Origin: Pseudomonadota bacterium
GTDB taxonomy: Bacteria > Pseudomonadota > Alphaproteobacteria > Sphingomonadales > Sphingomonadaceae
DNA length: 24,687 bases
Direction: 5' to 3'
NCBI GenBank assembly: GCA_029781465.1
Contig: JAKOWQ010000156.1
Location: 1 to 24,687, forward strand
Both the position numbers and the translations under genes were made by a program. Shown here in pieces: positions 7,859 through 16,678 of this stretch. The notes under the pieces were generated by a model. The model saw only the letters and a program-made list of their open reading frames with translations, did not search any database and was not told the origin of the DNA. Position 1 is the stretch's first letter. Each line of letters starts with the position of its first letter.

Positions 7859-8254
7859 ATGAGCGAGCATCAGGGTTTGGCACGGTGGCATGCCTTCATG
7901 GCTGGCGGCAGCGATCCGGCAGTCCTGGCGGACCTGCTGGCCGACGATGCGGTTTTCCACTCACCCGTGGTCCACAGCCCCCAGGCCGGCAAGGCCAAGG
8001 TGATGATGTACCTGACCGCGGCCGGACAGGTGCTGGGCAACCAGTCGTTCCGCTATGTCCGCGAAGTGGTCGACGGCGCCAACGTCTGCCTTGAATTCAC
8101 CGCCGAGATTGACGGGATCACGATCAACGGGATCGATCTGATCCAGTTCGATGACCAAGGAAATATCAGGGATTTCAAGGTGATGGTCCGCCCGATCAAG
8201 GCGGTCAACAAGCTCTGGGAACTGATGGCGGCGCAGCTTCAGGCTGCGGGCTGA
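7859..8254 (+). CDS. NTF2-like (SnoaL-type) small protein
   Basis: A 131-residue protein with the nuclear transport factor 2-like pattern: N-terminal helix (LARWHAFMAGGSDPAVLADLLADDAVFHSPVV), a central helix, and alternating strands ending in QFDDQGNIRDFKVMVRP. The cone-shaped fold serves as an isomerase, hydrolase or binding scaffold in many families, so no reaction can be assigned. The ATG at 7859 is preceded by GGAGACGAGG. A very long in-frame extension upstream runs antisense through the hydroxylase gene and is a shadow. It is divergent from the beta-hydroxylase gene (51-base gap) and its last 16 bases overlap the end of the convergent ATPase gene. Confidence 0.85.
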   Translation: MSEHQGLARWHAFMAGGSDPAVLADLLADDAVFHSPVVHSPQAGKAKVMMYLTAAGQVLGNQSFRYVREVVDGANVCLEFTAEIDGITINGIDLIQFDDQGNIRDFKVMVRPIKAVNKLWELMAAQLQAAG

Positions 8255-8784
8255 AGGCTCGATCTGAGAAACTCGAGTCGCTCCGCCACTCCCGTGAGCG
8301 GCAGGTCCACCACAGCGTAGCCATAACGCTTCCACGCCGCGGTAACCGCCTCGTCGCTGGCCACGGCCTGTTCCCAGTTCTGGATCCGCTCGGCATCCTG
8401 GGTGTAGATCGCGGCCCAAGCCGGCGCGCGCAGGATCGGCCCGGCATAGCGCAGTTCGCGGCAAGCCTTATCGACCGCCGTTGGCACGGCCAGCCCCGAA
8501 ACATCGAGAAAACCCACCACGTCGGCAAGGCCGCGGTCGAACAGCACCGGGACGGGACGGATGGCATGGCGTTCGAACTCGCGGGCATGGGCCTCGGCCA
8601 TGGCCTCGGCGAAACCCAGTGGATCGGCGGCGCGCAGCTCCATCCCGCCGGGTGCCTTGAGAATCCGGCGGGCAACTTCGGGCGAGGTCGCCATACCCGC
8701 CGCTGCTGCGGCATCGAGCAGGGTGGTCTTGCCCGCCCCCGGCGCGCCGGTGAGCACCGCGCGGCGGGGAGCGCGCAAGGACAC
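8239..8784 (-). CDS. Small P-loop ATPase (AAA_28 type)
   Basis: A 181-residue nucleotide-binding protein. Walker A is GAPGAGKT (13-20), followed by EVARRILK, HAIRPVPVLFDRGLADVVGFL and a C-terminal AERIQNWEQAV region, the pattern of the AAA_28 / NadR-kinase-like family. Its substrate is not known; kinase or ATP-dependent roles are guesses. The start is GTG at 8782-8784, one base after the rho stop codon, so it is probably co-expressed with rho by translational coupling. Its 3' end overlaps the convergent NTF2-like gene by 16 bases. Confidence 0.85.
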   Translation of the reverse strand: MSLRAPRRAVLTGAPGAGKTTLLDAAAAAGMATSPEVARRILKAPGGMELRAADPLGFAEAMAEAHAREFERHAIRPVPVLFDRGLADVVGFLDVSGLAVPTAVDKACRELRYAGPILRAPAWAAIYTQDAERIQNWEQAVASDEAVTAAWKRYGYAVVDLPLTGVAERLEFLRSSLQPAA

Positions 8785-8785
8785 C

Positions 8786-10042
<1,257 letters not shown>

Positions 10043-10214
10043 TGTCCTGAAATTCCATTGGGTGATGCGTGCGCTGGCCGGCCGGTCATGGGGCTTGGAG
10101 AAAGCGGACCGAATAGGCAGGCGGGATCGGTTCCCGCAGCAAGTGCCGGTTTGCACCCGCGCACATAGGCCCTGCCCGGGCCCTGGGCAAGTTCAAAACC
10201 TGACTGCAGGCGGA

Positions 10215-10553
10215 TCAGCCCTTGGCGCGGCCCTTGAGCGCTTCACCGATCTTTTCGAGGTCCGAACCCCGTGAAGTCAGTTCCGCAGCGCAGCGATCAG
10301 CGTCCTTGGGCAACACTTCGGTCATATAGCCCGGCTGGGTCAGCAGCGCGGCCAGACCGGATTCCAGATCGTAGCCCGGCGAACGACCGTCGAGCTTGCC
10401 GACATAGTAGAGAAACCCGCTGACCACATCGCGCTTCTTGGCCTCGTCCTCGCTCATCCCGGCAACCAGGGCGAACAGTGCGGCGCAGTGCAGGTCATCC
10501 TCGATGGTGGCGGGAGCAACCCCCGATGCCGCGAGCAGGACAGGAAAGAACAT
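10215..10553 (-). CDS. Small hypothetical protein with N-terminal hydrophobic segment
   Basis: I do not recognise this 112-residue protein. Its first residues (MFFPVLLAASGVAPA) are hydrophobic and could be a short signal peptide, after which it is mixed helical with two cysteines (DDLHCAALF and ADRCAAEL) that could form a disulphide if exported. The ATG at 10551-10553 is well supported by AAAGGAA eight bases upstream. It lies 40 bases downstream of hemJ and upstream of rho on the same strand. No catalytic motif is visible. Confidence 0.75.
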   Translation of the reverse strand: MFFPVLLAASGVAPATIEDDLHCAALFALVAGMSEDEAKKRDVVSGFLYYVGKLDGRSPGYDLESGLAALLTQPGYMTEVLPKDADRCAAELTSRGSDLEKIGEALKGRAKG

Positions 10554-10593
10554 GCGAAAATTCCTTTACGAACGATCACCCCGAACGGCTTTA

Positions 10594-11040
10594 TCAAGCA
10601 AAGGGCTTGAGCACCACCATGATCACGATCACCGCGGCGGCCATGCCCGGCACCTCGTTGAGGATCCGCAGACGCTTGCCGCTGAGCCGGCGTTCGCCGC
10701 GGGCCAGTGCCTGATGATAGCCGGCCAGCCAGACATGATAGGCACTCAAACCCAGCACAGCGGCCAGCTTGACGTGAAACCACGGCTGGCTGAACGCACC
10801 GATGGTCAGGGCCAGGGCCAGGCCCAGAATCCAGCTGACCGCCATCGAGGGCCAGAGGATGATCCTGAGCAGACGCCGCTCGCGTTCGATCCACAGCGCG
10901 TTCTCGGGCGATCCCTCGGGTGCTTCCTGATGGTAGACGAAATAGCGCGGCAGCATGAACAGGCCAGCCATCCAGAAGATCACGAAGATCACGTGTCCGG
11001 CCTTGAGCCACAGATAGGTCACAGCAAGCATCCATTGCAT
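10594..11040 (-). CDS. hemJ: Protoporphyrinogen IX oxidase HemJ (CopD/UPF0093 family)
   Basis: HemJ converts protoporphyrinogen IX to protoporphyrin IX, the penultimate step of haem synthesis, in the inner membrane. The 148-residue protein has about four membrane helices (roughly 4-27, 59-80, 87-108 and 127-146). The family signature region is WLKAGHVIFVIFWMAGLFMLPR, with the conserved His16, and FHVKL carries Lys91. The gene lies 14 bases after hemE, an obvious pathway pairing. The ribosome-binding site is weak, and an in-frame ATG three codons later is a possible alternative start. Confidence 0.9.
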   Translation of the reverse strand: MQWMLAVTYLWLKAGHVIFVIFWMAGLFMLPRYFVYHQEAPEGSPENALWIERERRLLRIILWPSMAVSWILGLALALTIGAFSQPWFHVKLAAVLGLSAYHVWLAGYHQALARGERRLSGKRLRILNEVPGMAAAVIVIMVVLKPFA

Positions 11041-11054
11041 GGCACGGTCATAGC

Positions 11055-12080
11055 CTAACCCCGCGCCCCGCGCACCAGTGCCAGCAGCGCGCCGACATGC
11101 TCGAGCGGCGTAGTCTGGCCAATCCCGTGACCAAGGTTAAACACGTGCGGGCGGTCGGCAAAGGCGTCGAGTACCCGCAGCGCCTGGGTTTCCATTTCCG
11201 CACCACCCGACAGCAGCAGCAACGGATCGAGGTTGCCCTGTACCGGCAATCCGGCTGGCAGGGATTTGGCCGCCCAGAGCGGGTCGATCGTCTCGTCGAT
11301 CCCAACCGCGTCAACCCCGGTTTCACGGGCATAGGCGGGAAGCTTTTCCCCCGCGCCCTTGGGAAAACCGATTACCGGAACTCCGGGGAAGAGCGCCTTG
11401 ATCCGCGAAACAATCGCCGCGTTGGGGGCAATCACCCAGCGTTCGAACTCGGCTGGGGCGAGGCTCCCCGCCCACGAATCGAACAATTGCACCGCTTCCG
11501 CCCCGGCTCGGATCTGTCCGGCAAGATAGTCCACCGTCACACCCACGATCGCATCGACGATCGCCTGAAAGGCCGCGCGATCGCGGTAGGCCAGCTCGCG
11601 GGTGACATGCTGGTCGCGGCTGCCCTCGCCATTGACCATATAGGTCGCCACCGTCCACGGGCTGCCGGCAAAGCCCAACATGGTCTTGTCCGCAGGGAGC
11701 TGAGCCCTGACCAGCCGAACCGTCTCGTAGATAGGGGTCAGCCGCTCGGGGACCGCATGGAGCGCACCGAGCCCGGCATCGACCAGTCGGGGCGAAAGGT
11801 GCGGGCCTTCCCCGGCAAGGAATTCCAGATCCTGGCCCATCGCATAGGGCACGATCAGGATGTCAGAAAACAGGATCGCGCCGTCGAAGCCATAGCGCCG
11901 GATCGGCTGCAGGGTGATCTCGGCCGCCGCCGCGCTGTCATAGACCAGCGCCAGGAACCCGCCCTTCTGTTCGCGCAGGGCACGGTATTCGGGCAGATAG
12001 CGCCCGGCCTGGCGCATCAGCCAGACTGGGCGTGGCCGCAGGTTCTCGCCAAGCAGGGTACGAAGGAGCAAACCGGGCAT
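11055..12080 (-). CDS. hemE: Uroporphyrinogen decarboxylase HemE
   Basis: HemE decarboxylates the four acetate groups of uroporphyrinogen III to give coproporphyrinogen III. The 341-residue product carries signature 1 RPRPVWLMRQAGRYLPEYR (15-33), with the arginines that hold the substrate carboxylates, and the conserved Asp73 (FSDIL). The second signature region is GFAGSPWTVATYM (136-148). I prefer the ATG at 12078-12080 (MPGLLLRTLL) with GGAA about ten bases upstream; a TTG five codons earlier (12093-12095) is open but less convincing. It is transcribed away from the predicted oriC on its right, the hemE-origin linkage known from Caulobacter and Rickettsia. hemJ follows 14 bases downstream. 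Confidence 0.96.
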   Translation of the reverse strand: MPGLLLRTLLGENLRPRPVWLMRQAGRYLPEYRALREQKGGFLALVYDSAAAAEITLQPIRRYGFDGAILFSDILIVPYAMGQDLEFLAGEGPHLSPRLVDAGLGALHAVPERLTPIYETVRLVRAQLPADKTMLGFAGSPWTVATYMVNGEGSRDQHVTRELAYRDRAAFQAIVDAIVGVTVDYLAGQIRAGAEAVQLFDSWAGSLAPAEFERWVIAPNAAIVSRIKALFPGVPVIGFPKGAGEKLPAYARETGVDAVGIDETIDPLWAAKSLPAGLPVQGNLDPLLLLSGGAEMETQALRVLDAFADRPHVFNLGHGIGQTTPLEHVGALLALVRGARG

Positions 12081-12141
12081 CGCGGGAGATTCCAATCCAA
12101 TACAAATAAGATTCTTAAAAGGATTTTGTAGGTTGTTGGCC

Positions 12142-12150
12142 TGTGGATAG
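12142..12150 (-). promoter_or_regulatory. DnaA-box-like site
   Basis: The minus strand reads CTATCCACA, one mismatch from TTATCCACA. It sits beside the A/T-rich tract of the predicted origin and is one of the two best boxes. Confidence 0.7.
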
Positions 12151-12238
12151 CGCGGACAGCGGCGCCTTGCCCGAATTGTCCCGGTTTGAACAGGGCCAAG
12201 CCATCGCCGACTCGTGCCGGTGAGCGGTCAAGCAGCGA

Positions 12239-12256
12239 TTATCCATGCTATCCCCA
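12239..12256 (+). promoter_or_regulatory. Tandem DnaA-box-like pair
   Basis: Two abutting 9-mers, TTATCCATG and CTATCCCCA, each two mismatches from TTATCCACA, lie in the same orientation with no gap. Weak paired sites of this kind are typical of cooperative DnaA binding at alphaproteobacterial origins. Confidence 0.55.
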
Positions 12257-12259
12257 GCC

Positions 12260-12288
12260 TGTGGGTAAGGCTTTCCACCTGTCCATAA
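12260..12288 (-). promoter_or_regulatory. DnaA-box-like sites, minus orientation
   Basis: TGTGGGTAA at 12260-12268 (TTACCCACA on the minus strand, one mismatch) and TGTCCATAA at 12280-12288 (TTATGGACA, two mismatches) flank a weaker CTTTCCACC at 12271-12279. With the pair just to the left they form a dense block of about 50 bases. Confidence 0.55.
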
Positions 12289-12371
12289 GCCGTGCCCAAG
12301 GTGGCGCCCAGCGGGGAGCGAATCCCATGCCGAACTTGTCCCCTCCGCTCTCCCGTGGTTTATGCGGGAAA

Positions 12372-12380
12372 TCTTCCACA
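12372..12380 (+). promoter_or_regulatory. DnaA-box-like site near ppsR start
   Basis: TCTTCCACA has two mismatches from TTATCCACA and ends 19 bases before the ppsR ATG, where a bound DnaA could also affect ppsR expression. Confidence 0.4.
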
Positions 12381-12399
12381 GGGCATCCGCGCACCTTCC

Positions 12400-13230
12400 A
12401 TGTCCCGGCTCCACCTTCACCTGATGTCGGATTCGACCGGCGAAACGCTCGAGATGATCGCCAAGGCGGCGCTGGCCCAGTTCGAAGGGGCCGAGGTGAT
12501 CCGGCATTTCTGGCCGATGGTCCGCTCGCAGCAGCACCTTGACCGGATCATGGGCGAAATCGCCGCCAACCCGGGGCTGGTGTTCTACACCATGGCCAAC
12601 ACCGAAACCGGCGCCCGGCTCGAGGAACGCTGCCGGGCGATCGGGTTGCCCGCGGTGGCGGTGCTCGATACCGCGATCGAGGCCCTGCGCGCCGCGCTGG
12701 GGCAGAATCCCAAGGCCCGCCCGGGCGGACAGCATGCGCTGAACGAAGCCTATTTCGCGCGGGTCGATGCGATCCACTATACCATCGCCCATGATGACGG
12801 AGTCTCCTGGGAAAACTGGGAAGAGGCCGATATCGTTCTCGCCGGGGTCTCGCGCACCTCGAAAACCCCCACCTCGATCTATCTCGCCCAGCGCGGCTAC
12901 AAGGTCGCCAATATTCCGATCGTGGTCGAAAGCCCGCCGCCCCCGGCGCTGTTCGGGCTCAAGCACCCGCTGGTGGTGGGGCTGACCACCGCGCCCGACC
13001 GGCTGATCCAGGTGCGGCGCAACCGCCTGCTCTCGCTCAACCAGGCGCCCGAAACCGCCTATGTCGATCAGGACCGGGTTGCGCGCGAGGTGCAATATGC
13101 CCGGCGCATGTTCGCCGACAACGGCTGGCCGGTGATCGACGTCACCCGGCGCTCGATCGAAGAGGCCGCGGCGGCGATCATCAACATCTACAACGAATTC
13201 CGCACGCCCAAGGATGGGGGCGCGGCCTGA
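12400..13230 (+). CDS. ppsR: Pyruvate, phosphate dikinase regulatory protein (DUF299 kinase/pyrophosphorylase)
   Basis: Members of this family are bifunctional ADP-dependent protein kinases and phosphate-dependent pyrophosphorylases that switch pyruvate phosphate dikinase or PEP synthase off and on. The 276-residue protein has the opening HLHLMSDSTGETLEMIAKA (5-23), the nucleotide-binding P-loop-like GVSRTSKTP (149-157) followed by SIYLAQRGYKVANIPIV, and the C-terminal VIDVTRRSIEEAAAAI (245-260). The ATG at 12400 fits the family N-terminus; an open extension to about 12292 crosses the origin and is rejected. No Shine-Dalgarno is visible. It is the first gene right of oriC, and its TGA overlaps the maf ATG (TGATG). 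Which enzyme it regulates cannot be read here. Confidence 0.93.
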   Translation: MSRLHLHLMSDSTGETLEMIAKAALAQFEGAEVIRHFWPMVRSQQHLDRIMGEIAANPGLVFYTMANTETGARLEERCRAIGLPAVAVLDTAIEALRAALGQNPKARPGGQHALNEAYFARVDAIHYTIAHDDGVSWENWEEADIVLAGVSRTSKTPTSIYLAQRGYKVANIPIVVESPPPPALFGLKHPLVVGLTTAPDRLIQVRRNRLLSLNQAPETAYVDQDRVAREVQYARRMFADNGWPVIDVTRRSIEEAAAAIINIYNEFRTPKDGGAA

Positions 13231-13814
13231 TGCTGGTGCTAGCCTCGCAAAGCCACTCGCGCCGGGCGATGCTCGAGGCGGCGGGGGTGCCGTTCCGCGC
13301 GGTTCCCGCCGATATCGACGAACGCGCGCTCGAAGCGGAACTGGCCGAGTCCGGTGCAGACACTATCGCGCTGGCCCTGGCCGAAGCCAAGGCGCTGGCG
13401 GTTTCATCGCGGCATCCCGGCGCATTGGTGCTGGGCAGCGATTCGCTGGTCGAGGTTGAAGGGCGGCGGTTCGACAAACCCCGCAGCCGAGAGGAAGCGG
13501 CCGACCATCTGCGGTTCTTTTCCGGCAAGGCGATGCGCCTGCACAGCGCCGCCGCGCTGGCCCGTGACGGGCACATTGTCTGGCGCCATGCCGCGCTGGC
13601 CGTGCTTCGGGTGCGTGCGCTGTCCGAGCGCTTCATCGCCTCCTATCTCGATCACGAATGGCCCGCGGTGGCCGCCTGCGTCGGGGTGTTCCGGATCGAG
13701 GCACGCGGGGTGCAGCTGTTCGAGGAGATCGCAGGCGATCACTTCACGGTGCTTGGCATGCCGCTGCTGCCGGTACTGGGCGCACTGCGCGAGGCGGGGG
13801 AGCTGGCGGCATGA
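13230..13814 (+). CDS. maf: Maf family nucleotide pyrophosphatase
   Basis: Maf proteins hydrolyse non-canonical or modified nucleoside triphosphates to the monophosphate and pyrophosphate. The 194-residue protein shows LASQSHSRRAML (4-15), the phosphate-binding N-terminal motif, and GSDSLVEVEGRRFDKP (69-84) with Asp71. The SDSL...DKP form is nearer the YceF (7-methyl-GTP) subgroup than the ADTV...GKP of the dTTP/UTP subgroup, so specificity is tentative. The start overlaps the ppsR stop by one base (TGATG) and the stop overlaps aroE (ATGA), showing a coupled operon. Confidence 0.92.
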   Translation: MLVLASQSHSRRAMLEAAGVPFRAVPADIDERALEAELAESGADTIALALAEAKALAVSSRHPGALVLGSDSLVEVEGRRFDKPRSREEAADHLRFFSGKAMRLHSAAALARDGHIVWRHAALAVLRVRALSERFIASYLDHEWPAVAACVGVFRIEARGVQLFEEIAGDHFTVLGMPLLPVLGALREAGELAA

Positions 13815-14614
13815 GCAGACCTTATGCCGAGGTGATCGGCGATCCGATCGCGCAATCGAAAAGCCCGGCGATCCACGGCTTTTGGCTGGAAAAGCTGGGG
13901 ATCGATGCGGAGTACCGGGCTTGCCATGTGCGCCCCGATGAGCTGGCGGACTATTTCGCGCAACGGCGCGACGACGCGGAGTGGCGGGGCTGCAATATCA
14001 CCATGCCCCACAAGCAGGCCGCGATGCCGCTGCTTGACGCCATCGATCCGGCGGCGGCGCGGATCGGGGCGGTCAACACGGTCGTTCCCGAAGCCGCCGG
14101 GCTGGGCGGGTACAACACCGATCTGCCCGGCTTTCTCGAACCTCTCGGCGAGCGGACCTTCGCCGTGGTGAGCGTGATCGGGGCCGGCGGCGCGGCACGC
14201 GCAATCCTGGCGGCCTTGGCCGACCGCAAGGTCGGGTGGGTATCGCTTCAGAATCGCAGTGCCCAGAAAGGTGAGGCCCTGATGGCCGAATTCGGCCTTG
14301 ATGGCTGCGTGGTTGCGCCGGGGGAAGAGGTTCCCACCGCCGAACTGCTGGTCAACACCTCGTCGCTTGGCATGGCGGGCTTTCCGGCGATGCCGCCGGT
14401 GGAGCGCTACGTTGCGGACGGCGGCATCGTTTATGACATCGTCACCCATCCGCTCGACACCGACCTGCTTCGGCGCGCGCGCGGCCGCGGGCTGCGTACC
14501 ATCGACGGCCTGGCGATGCTGATCGGCCAGGCTGCGGTGGCGTTCGAGAAGTTCTTCGGCCAGCCTGCTCCGCGTGAGCACGATGCCGAACTGCGCGCGC
14601 GGCTCACCGCATGA
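13811..14614 (+). CDS. aroE: Shikimate dehydrogenase AroE
   Basis: AroE reduces 3-dehydroshikimate to shikimate with NADPH in aromatic amino acid synthesis. The 267-residue protein has the substrate motif AQSKSPAIHGFW (14-25), the catalytic lysine in NITMPHK (Lys68), GAVNTVV (86-92) and YNTDLPGF with Asp104. The Rossmann loop is GAGGAARAIL (124-133), followed by NTSSLGMAG and DGLAMLIGQA near the C-terminus. The ATG is chosen by the ATGA overlap with maf; the open upstream extension runs over maf. Its stop overlaps coaE (ATGA). Confidence 0.95.
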   Translation: MSRPYAEVIGDPIAQSKSPAIHGFWLEKLGIDAEYRACHVRPDELADYFAQRRDDAEWRGCNITMPHKQAAMPLLDAIDPAAARIGAVNTVVPEAAGLGGYNTDLPGFLEPLGERTFAVVSVIGAGGAARAILAALADRKVGWVSLQNRSAQKGEALMAEFGLDGCVVAPGEEVPTAELLVNTSSLGMAGFPAMPPVERYVADGGIVYDIVTHPLDTDLLRRARGRGLRTIDGLAMLIGQAAVAFEKFFGQPAPREHDAELRARLTA

Positions 14615-15225
14615 GCCGGCCGCTGATCCTCGGCCTCACCGGCTCGATCGGGATGGGCAAGTCGGCGGTCGCGGCGATGTTTCAGGGGCTGGGGGTGCCG
14701 GTGTTCGATGCCGATGCCGCGGTGCACGAATTGCAGGGACCGGGCGGGGCCTGCGTCGCCCCGATCGAGCGCGCCTTTCCCGGCACCACCGGGCCGCAGG
14801 GGGTGGACCGGCAGAAACTGGGCGCGGCGGTGTTCGGCGATCCCGAGGCGCTGCGGCGGCTTGAGGCTATCGTCCATCCCGAAGTGGCCGAAATGCGCCG
14901 TGCCTTCCTGGCCGACAATGCCGATGCTCCGCTGATCGTGTTCGACATCCCGTTGCTGTTTGAAAAGACCGGTCGTCACGGGCTCGATGCGGTGGTGGTG
15001 GTTTCGGCCCCGGGCGAGGTCCAGCGAAAGCGGGTGCTGGCGCGCCCGGGGATGAGCGTGGAAAAGTTCGAGCGGATCCTCGCGCTCCAGGTTCCCGATG
15101 CCGAAAAGCGCGCCCGCGCCGATCATGTGATCGACACCGGCACCTCGCTCGCCGAAACCCGCCACGCGGTGCAGCGGCTGGTCCACGCCCTGACCCTGCT
15201 GGAAGAGCGTCCGGGCGAAAAATAG
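14611..15225 (+). CDS. coaE: Dephospho-CoA kinase CoaE
   Basis: CoaE phosphorylates the 3'-hydroxyl of dephospho-CoA, the last step of coenzyme A synthesis. The 204-residue protein has the P-loop LTGSIGMGKS (9-18), FDADAAVH (32-39) with the catalytic aspartates, RRLEAIVHPEV (82-92) and VFDIPLLFE (109-117). It is coupled to aroE by ATGA and is the fourth gene of the ppsR-maf-aroE-coaE run. A 49-base gap separates it from dnaQ. Confidence 0.95.
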   Translation: MSRPLILGLTGSIGMGKSAVAAMFQGLGVPVFDADAAVHELQGPGGACVAPIERAFPGTTGPQGVDRQKLGAAVFGDPEALRRLEAIVHPEVAEMRRAFLADNADAPLIVFDIPLLFEKTGRHGLDAVVVVSAPGEVQRKRVLARPGMSVEKFERILALQVPDAEKRARADHVIDTGTSLAETRHAVQRLVHALTLLEERPGEK

Positions 15226-15274
15226 TCCCCCGCCCCTTGCCAGCCGCCGCTTGCGGGCCGATATCGAAGGGACA

Positions 15275-15958
15275 ATGCGCGAGATCATCTTCGACACCGA
15301 AACCACCGGGCTCGATCCCAGGTCCGGTGACCGGCTGGTTGAACTTGGCTGCATCGAAATGGTCAACCGTGTGCCCACCGGGCAGACCTTCCACGCCTAT
15401 TTCAATCCCGATCGCGATATGCCAGCCGCCGCCGAGGCGGTGCACGGTCTTTCCATCACCTTTTTGTCCGACAAGCCCCGGTTTCACGAGCGGGCTGGCG
15501 AATTCCTCGATTTCATCGGCGATTCGATGCTGGTCGCGCACAATGCAGGGTTCGATTTCGGTTTCATCAATGCCGAGCTGGAGATGTGCGGACTCGAACC
15601 GGTCAGCCGCACCCGGATGATCGACACGGTGGCACTGGCCAAGGTCCGCCATCCCGGCGCCAAGCTCAGCCTCGATGCGCTGTACACCCGTTATGGGATC
15701 GATCGCAGCCACCGGACCAAACACGGCGCGCTGCTGGATGCCGAGCTGCTCGCCCAGGTCTATGTCGAGCTGACCGGCGGGCGCCAGATCGGGCTTTCGC
15801 TGGTTGCGGAGCGCAGCGAGATCACGGCCCAGCCGGTCGCGGTGGCGGTGCGCGAACGTGAATTCCGTCCTCCCCGGCCGCACGCGGCCAGCGAGGCGGA
15901 ACTGGCGGCCCATGCCGCCTTCCTCGAAACGGTTTCCGCGCCCCTGTGGGACGACTGA
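15275..15958 (+). CDS. dnaQ: DNA polymerase III epsilon subunit (3'-5' proofreading exonuclease)
   Basis: DnaQ is the proofreading exonuclease bound to the replicative polymerase alpha subunit. The 227-residue protein has all three DEDDh motifs: FDTETTG (Asp7, Glu9), HNAGFDFGF (Asp94) and KHGALLDAELL (His150, Asp155). The C-terminal 35 residues probably include the alpha-subunit contact (WDD end, Pro/Arg-rich linker). The ATG at 15275 with GAAGGGACA is preferred over a TTG eight codons upstream. A replication gene so close to the origin matches the Caulobacter order. Confidence 0.95.
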   Translation: MREIIFDTETTGLDPRSGDRLVELGCIEMVNRVPTGQTFHAYFNPDRDMPAAAEAVHGLSITFLSDKPRFHERAGEFLDFIGDSMLVAHNAGFDFGFINAELEMCGLEPVSRTRMIDTVALAKVRHPGAKLSLDALYTRYGIDRSHRTKHGALLDAELLAQVYVELTGGRQIGLSLVAERSEITAQPVAVAVREREFRPPRPHAASEAELAAHAAFLETVSAPLWDD

Positions 15959-15996
15959 AGGCGTTTCGAGACTGATTGAAAAGGAGAATGCAGACC

Positions 15997-16563
15997 ATGG
16001 ATATTCGCGTTTCCGGCCATCAGATCGAAACCGGCGAAGCCTTGCAGGCCCATGCGCACGAGCGCTTGGCGGCAATCGCCGACAAGTATTTTCCCGGCGC
16101 GATTTCCTCGCAGGTCACCTTCAACCGCGCCCCGGCCGGTGCGTTCCGTTGCGATATCGTCACCCATGTCACCCAGGGCATGATCCTGAAGGGCGCGGGC
16201 AGCGCCAACGAGGCGCACGGTGCGCTCGAACAGGCGGCAGGCAAGATCGAGAAGCAGGTGCGCCGTTACAAGCGGCGGATCAAGGATCGCCACGACCAGG
16301 TCAATCACGCGCTGCGCATCGAGGAGGCGGCCTACACGGTCTTTGTCGAGCCCGACGAGGAAGCCGAGGAAGTAACCAGCGAGGCGCCGGTGGTGATCGC
16401 CGAAACCCGGGTCGACGTGCCCGAGGCGAGCGTTTCGGATGCGGTAATGATGCTCGATCTGCGCAACACCAATGCGCTGCTGTTCAAAAACGCTGGCACC
16501 GGCACCTACAATATGGTCTACCGGCGCGGTGACGGTTCGATCGGCTGGGTTGAACCAAAATGA
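15997..16563 (+). CDS. hpf: Long-form ribosome hibernation-promoting factor HPF
   Basis: HPF binds the 30S decoding region and, in its long form, brings two ribosomes together into inactive 100S dimers. The 188-residue protein has an N-terminal S30AE domain (about 1-105; MDIRVSGHQIETGEALQ, and the basic helix KIEKQVRRYKRRIKDR at 83-98). An acidic linker (EPDEEAEEVTSE, 118-129) follows, then the C-terminal dimerisation domain SDAVMMLDLRNTNALLFKN...GSIGWVEPK (147-188). The AAGGAG at 15981-15986 is correctly spaced for the ATG at 15997; an ATG at 15988 lies too close to it. It is followed by ptsN, as in many proteobacteria, 115 bases downstream. Confidence 0.95.
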   Translation: MDIRVSGHQIETGEALQAHAHERLAAIADKYFPGAISSQVTFNRAPAGAFRCDIVTHVTQGMILKGAGSANEAHGALEQAAGKIEKQVRRYKRRIKDRHDQVNHALRIEEAAYTVFVEPDEEAEEVTSEAPVVIAETRVDVPEASVSDAVMMLDLRNTNALLFKNAGTGTYNMVYRRGDGSIGWVEPK

Positions 16564-16624
16564 TGCGCAGGCTAAAGGCGCGCGCGCTTTCCAACTAGGG
16601 AGGAGGGAGAGGCAACGGGGAATC

Positions 16625-16634
16625 CGGCATGCCG
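16625..16634. repeat. Perfect 10-base palindrome in the hpf-ptsN gap
   Basis: CGGCATGCCG, flanked by ACGGG (16615-16619) and CCCGT (16636-16640), makes a nested dyad about 45 bases before ptsN. It could be a leader hairpin or an operator; its role is unknown. Confidence 0.4.
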
Positions 16635-16678
16635 TCCCGTGAATCGATTTCCTCCGCTATGAGGACCCAGGCCTTGCC

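Larger units (their letters stand above)
12081..12399. other. oriC: Predicted chromosomal replication origin (oriC)
   Basis: A 319-base non-coding region between divergent hemE and ppsR. Near hemE it has an A/T-rich tract (about 12096-12130), conspicuous in this GC-rich window and a plausible unwinding element. To its right are DnaA-box-like 9-mers related to TTATCCACA: 12142-12150 (minus), 12239-12247 and 12248-12256 (plus, directly abutting), 12260-12268 (minus), 12280-12288 (minus) and 12372-12380 (plus), each with one or two differences. Four GANTC sites (12088, 12110, 12209, 12320) could be CcrM targets. Genes on both sides mainly point away from it. Placement between hemE and the ppsR-maf-aroE-coaE-dnaQ run matches the Caulobacter origin as I recall it. 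The exact ends are arbitrary, set to the adjacent start codons. Confidence 0.87.

Noticed and set aside
10165..10200. GC-rich dyad upstream of rho as an intrinsic terminator
   Set aside because: The stem is short (TGCCC/GGGCA) with no T-run; random pairing is likely in such GC-rich sequence.
10990..11147. CACGTG cores at 10990-10995 and 11142-11147 as possible extra parS sites
   Set aside because: Only the six-base core matches; the TGTTN and NAACA arms are absent, unlike the three perfect sites.
16575..16592. Alternating GCGCGCGC run after hpf as a terminator
   Set aside because: Pairing is imperfect and the following T-run is only three bases; simple GC alternation is common in this genome.
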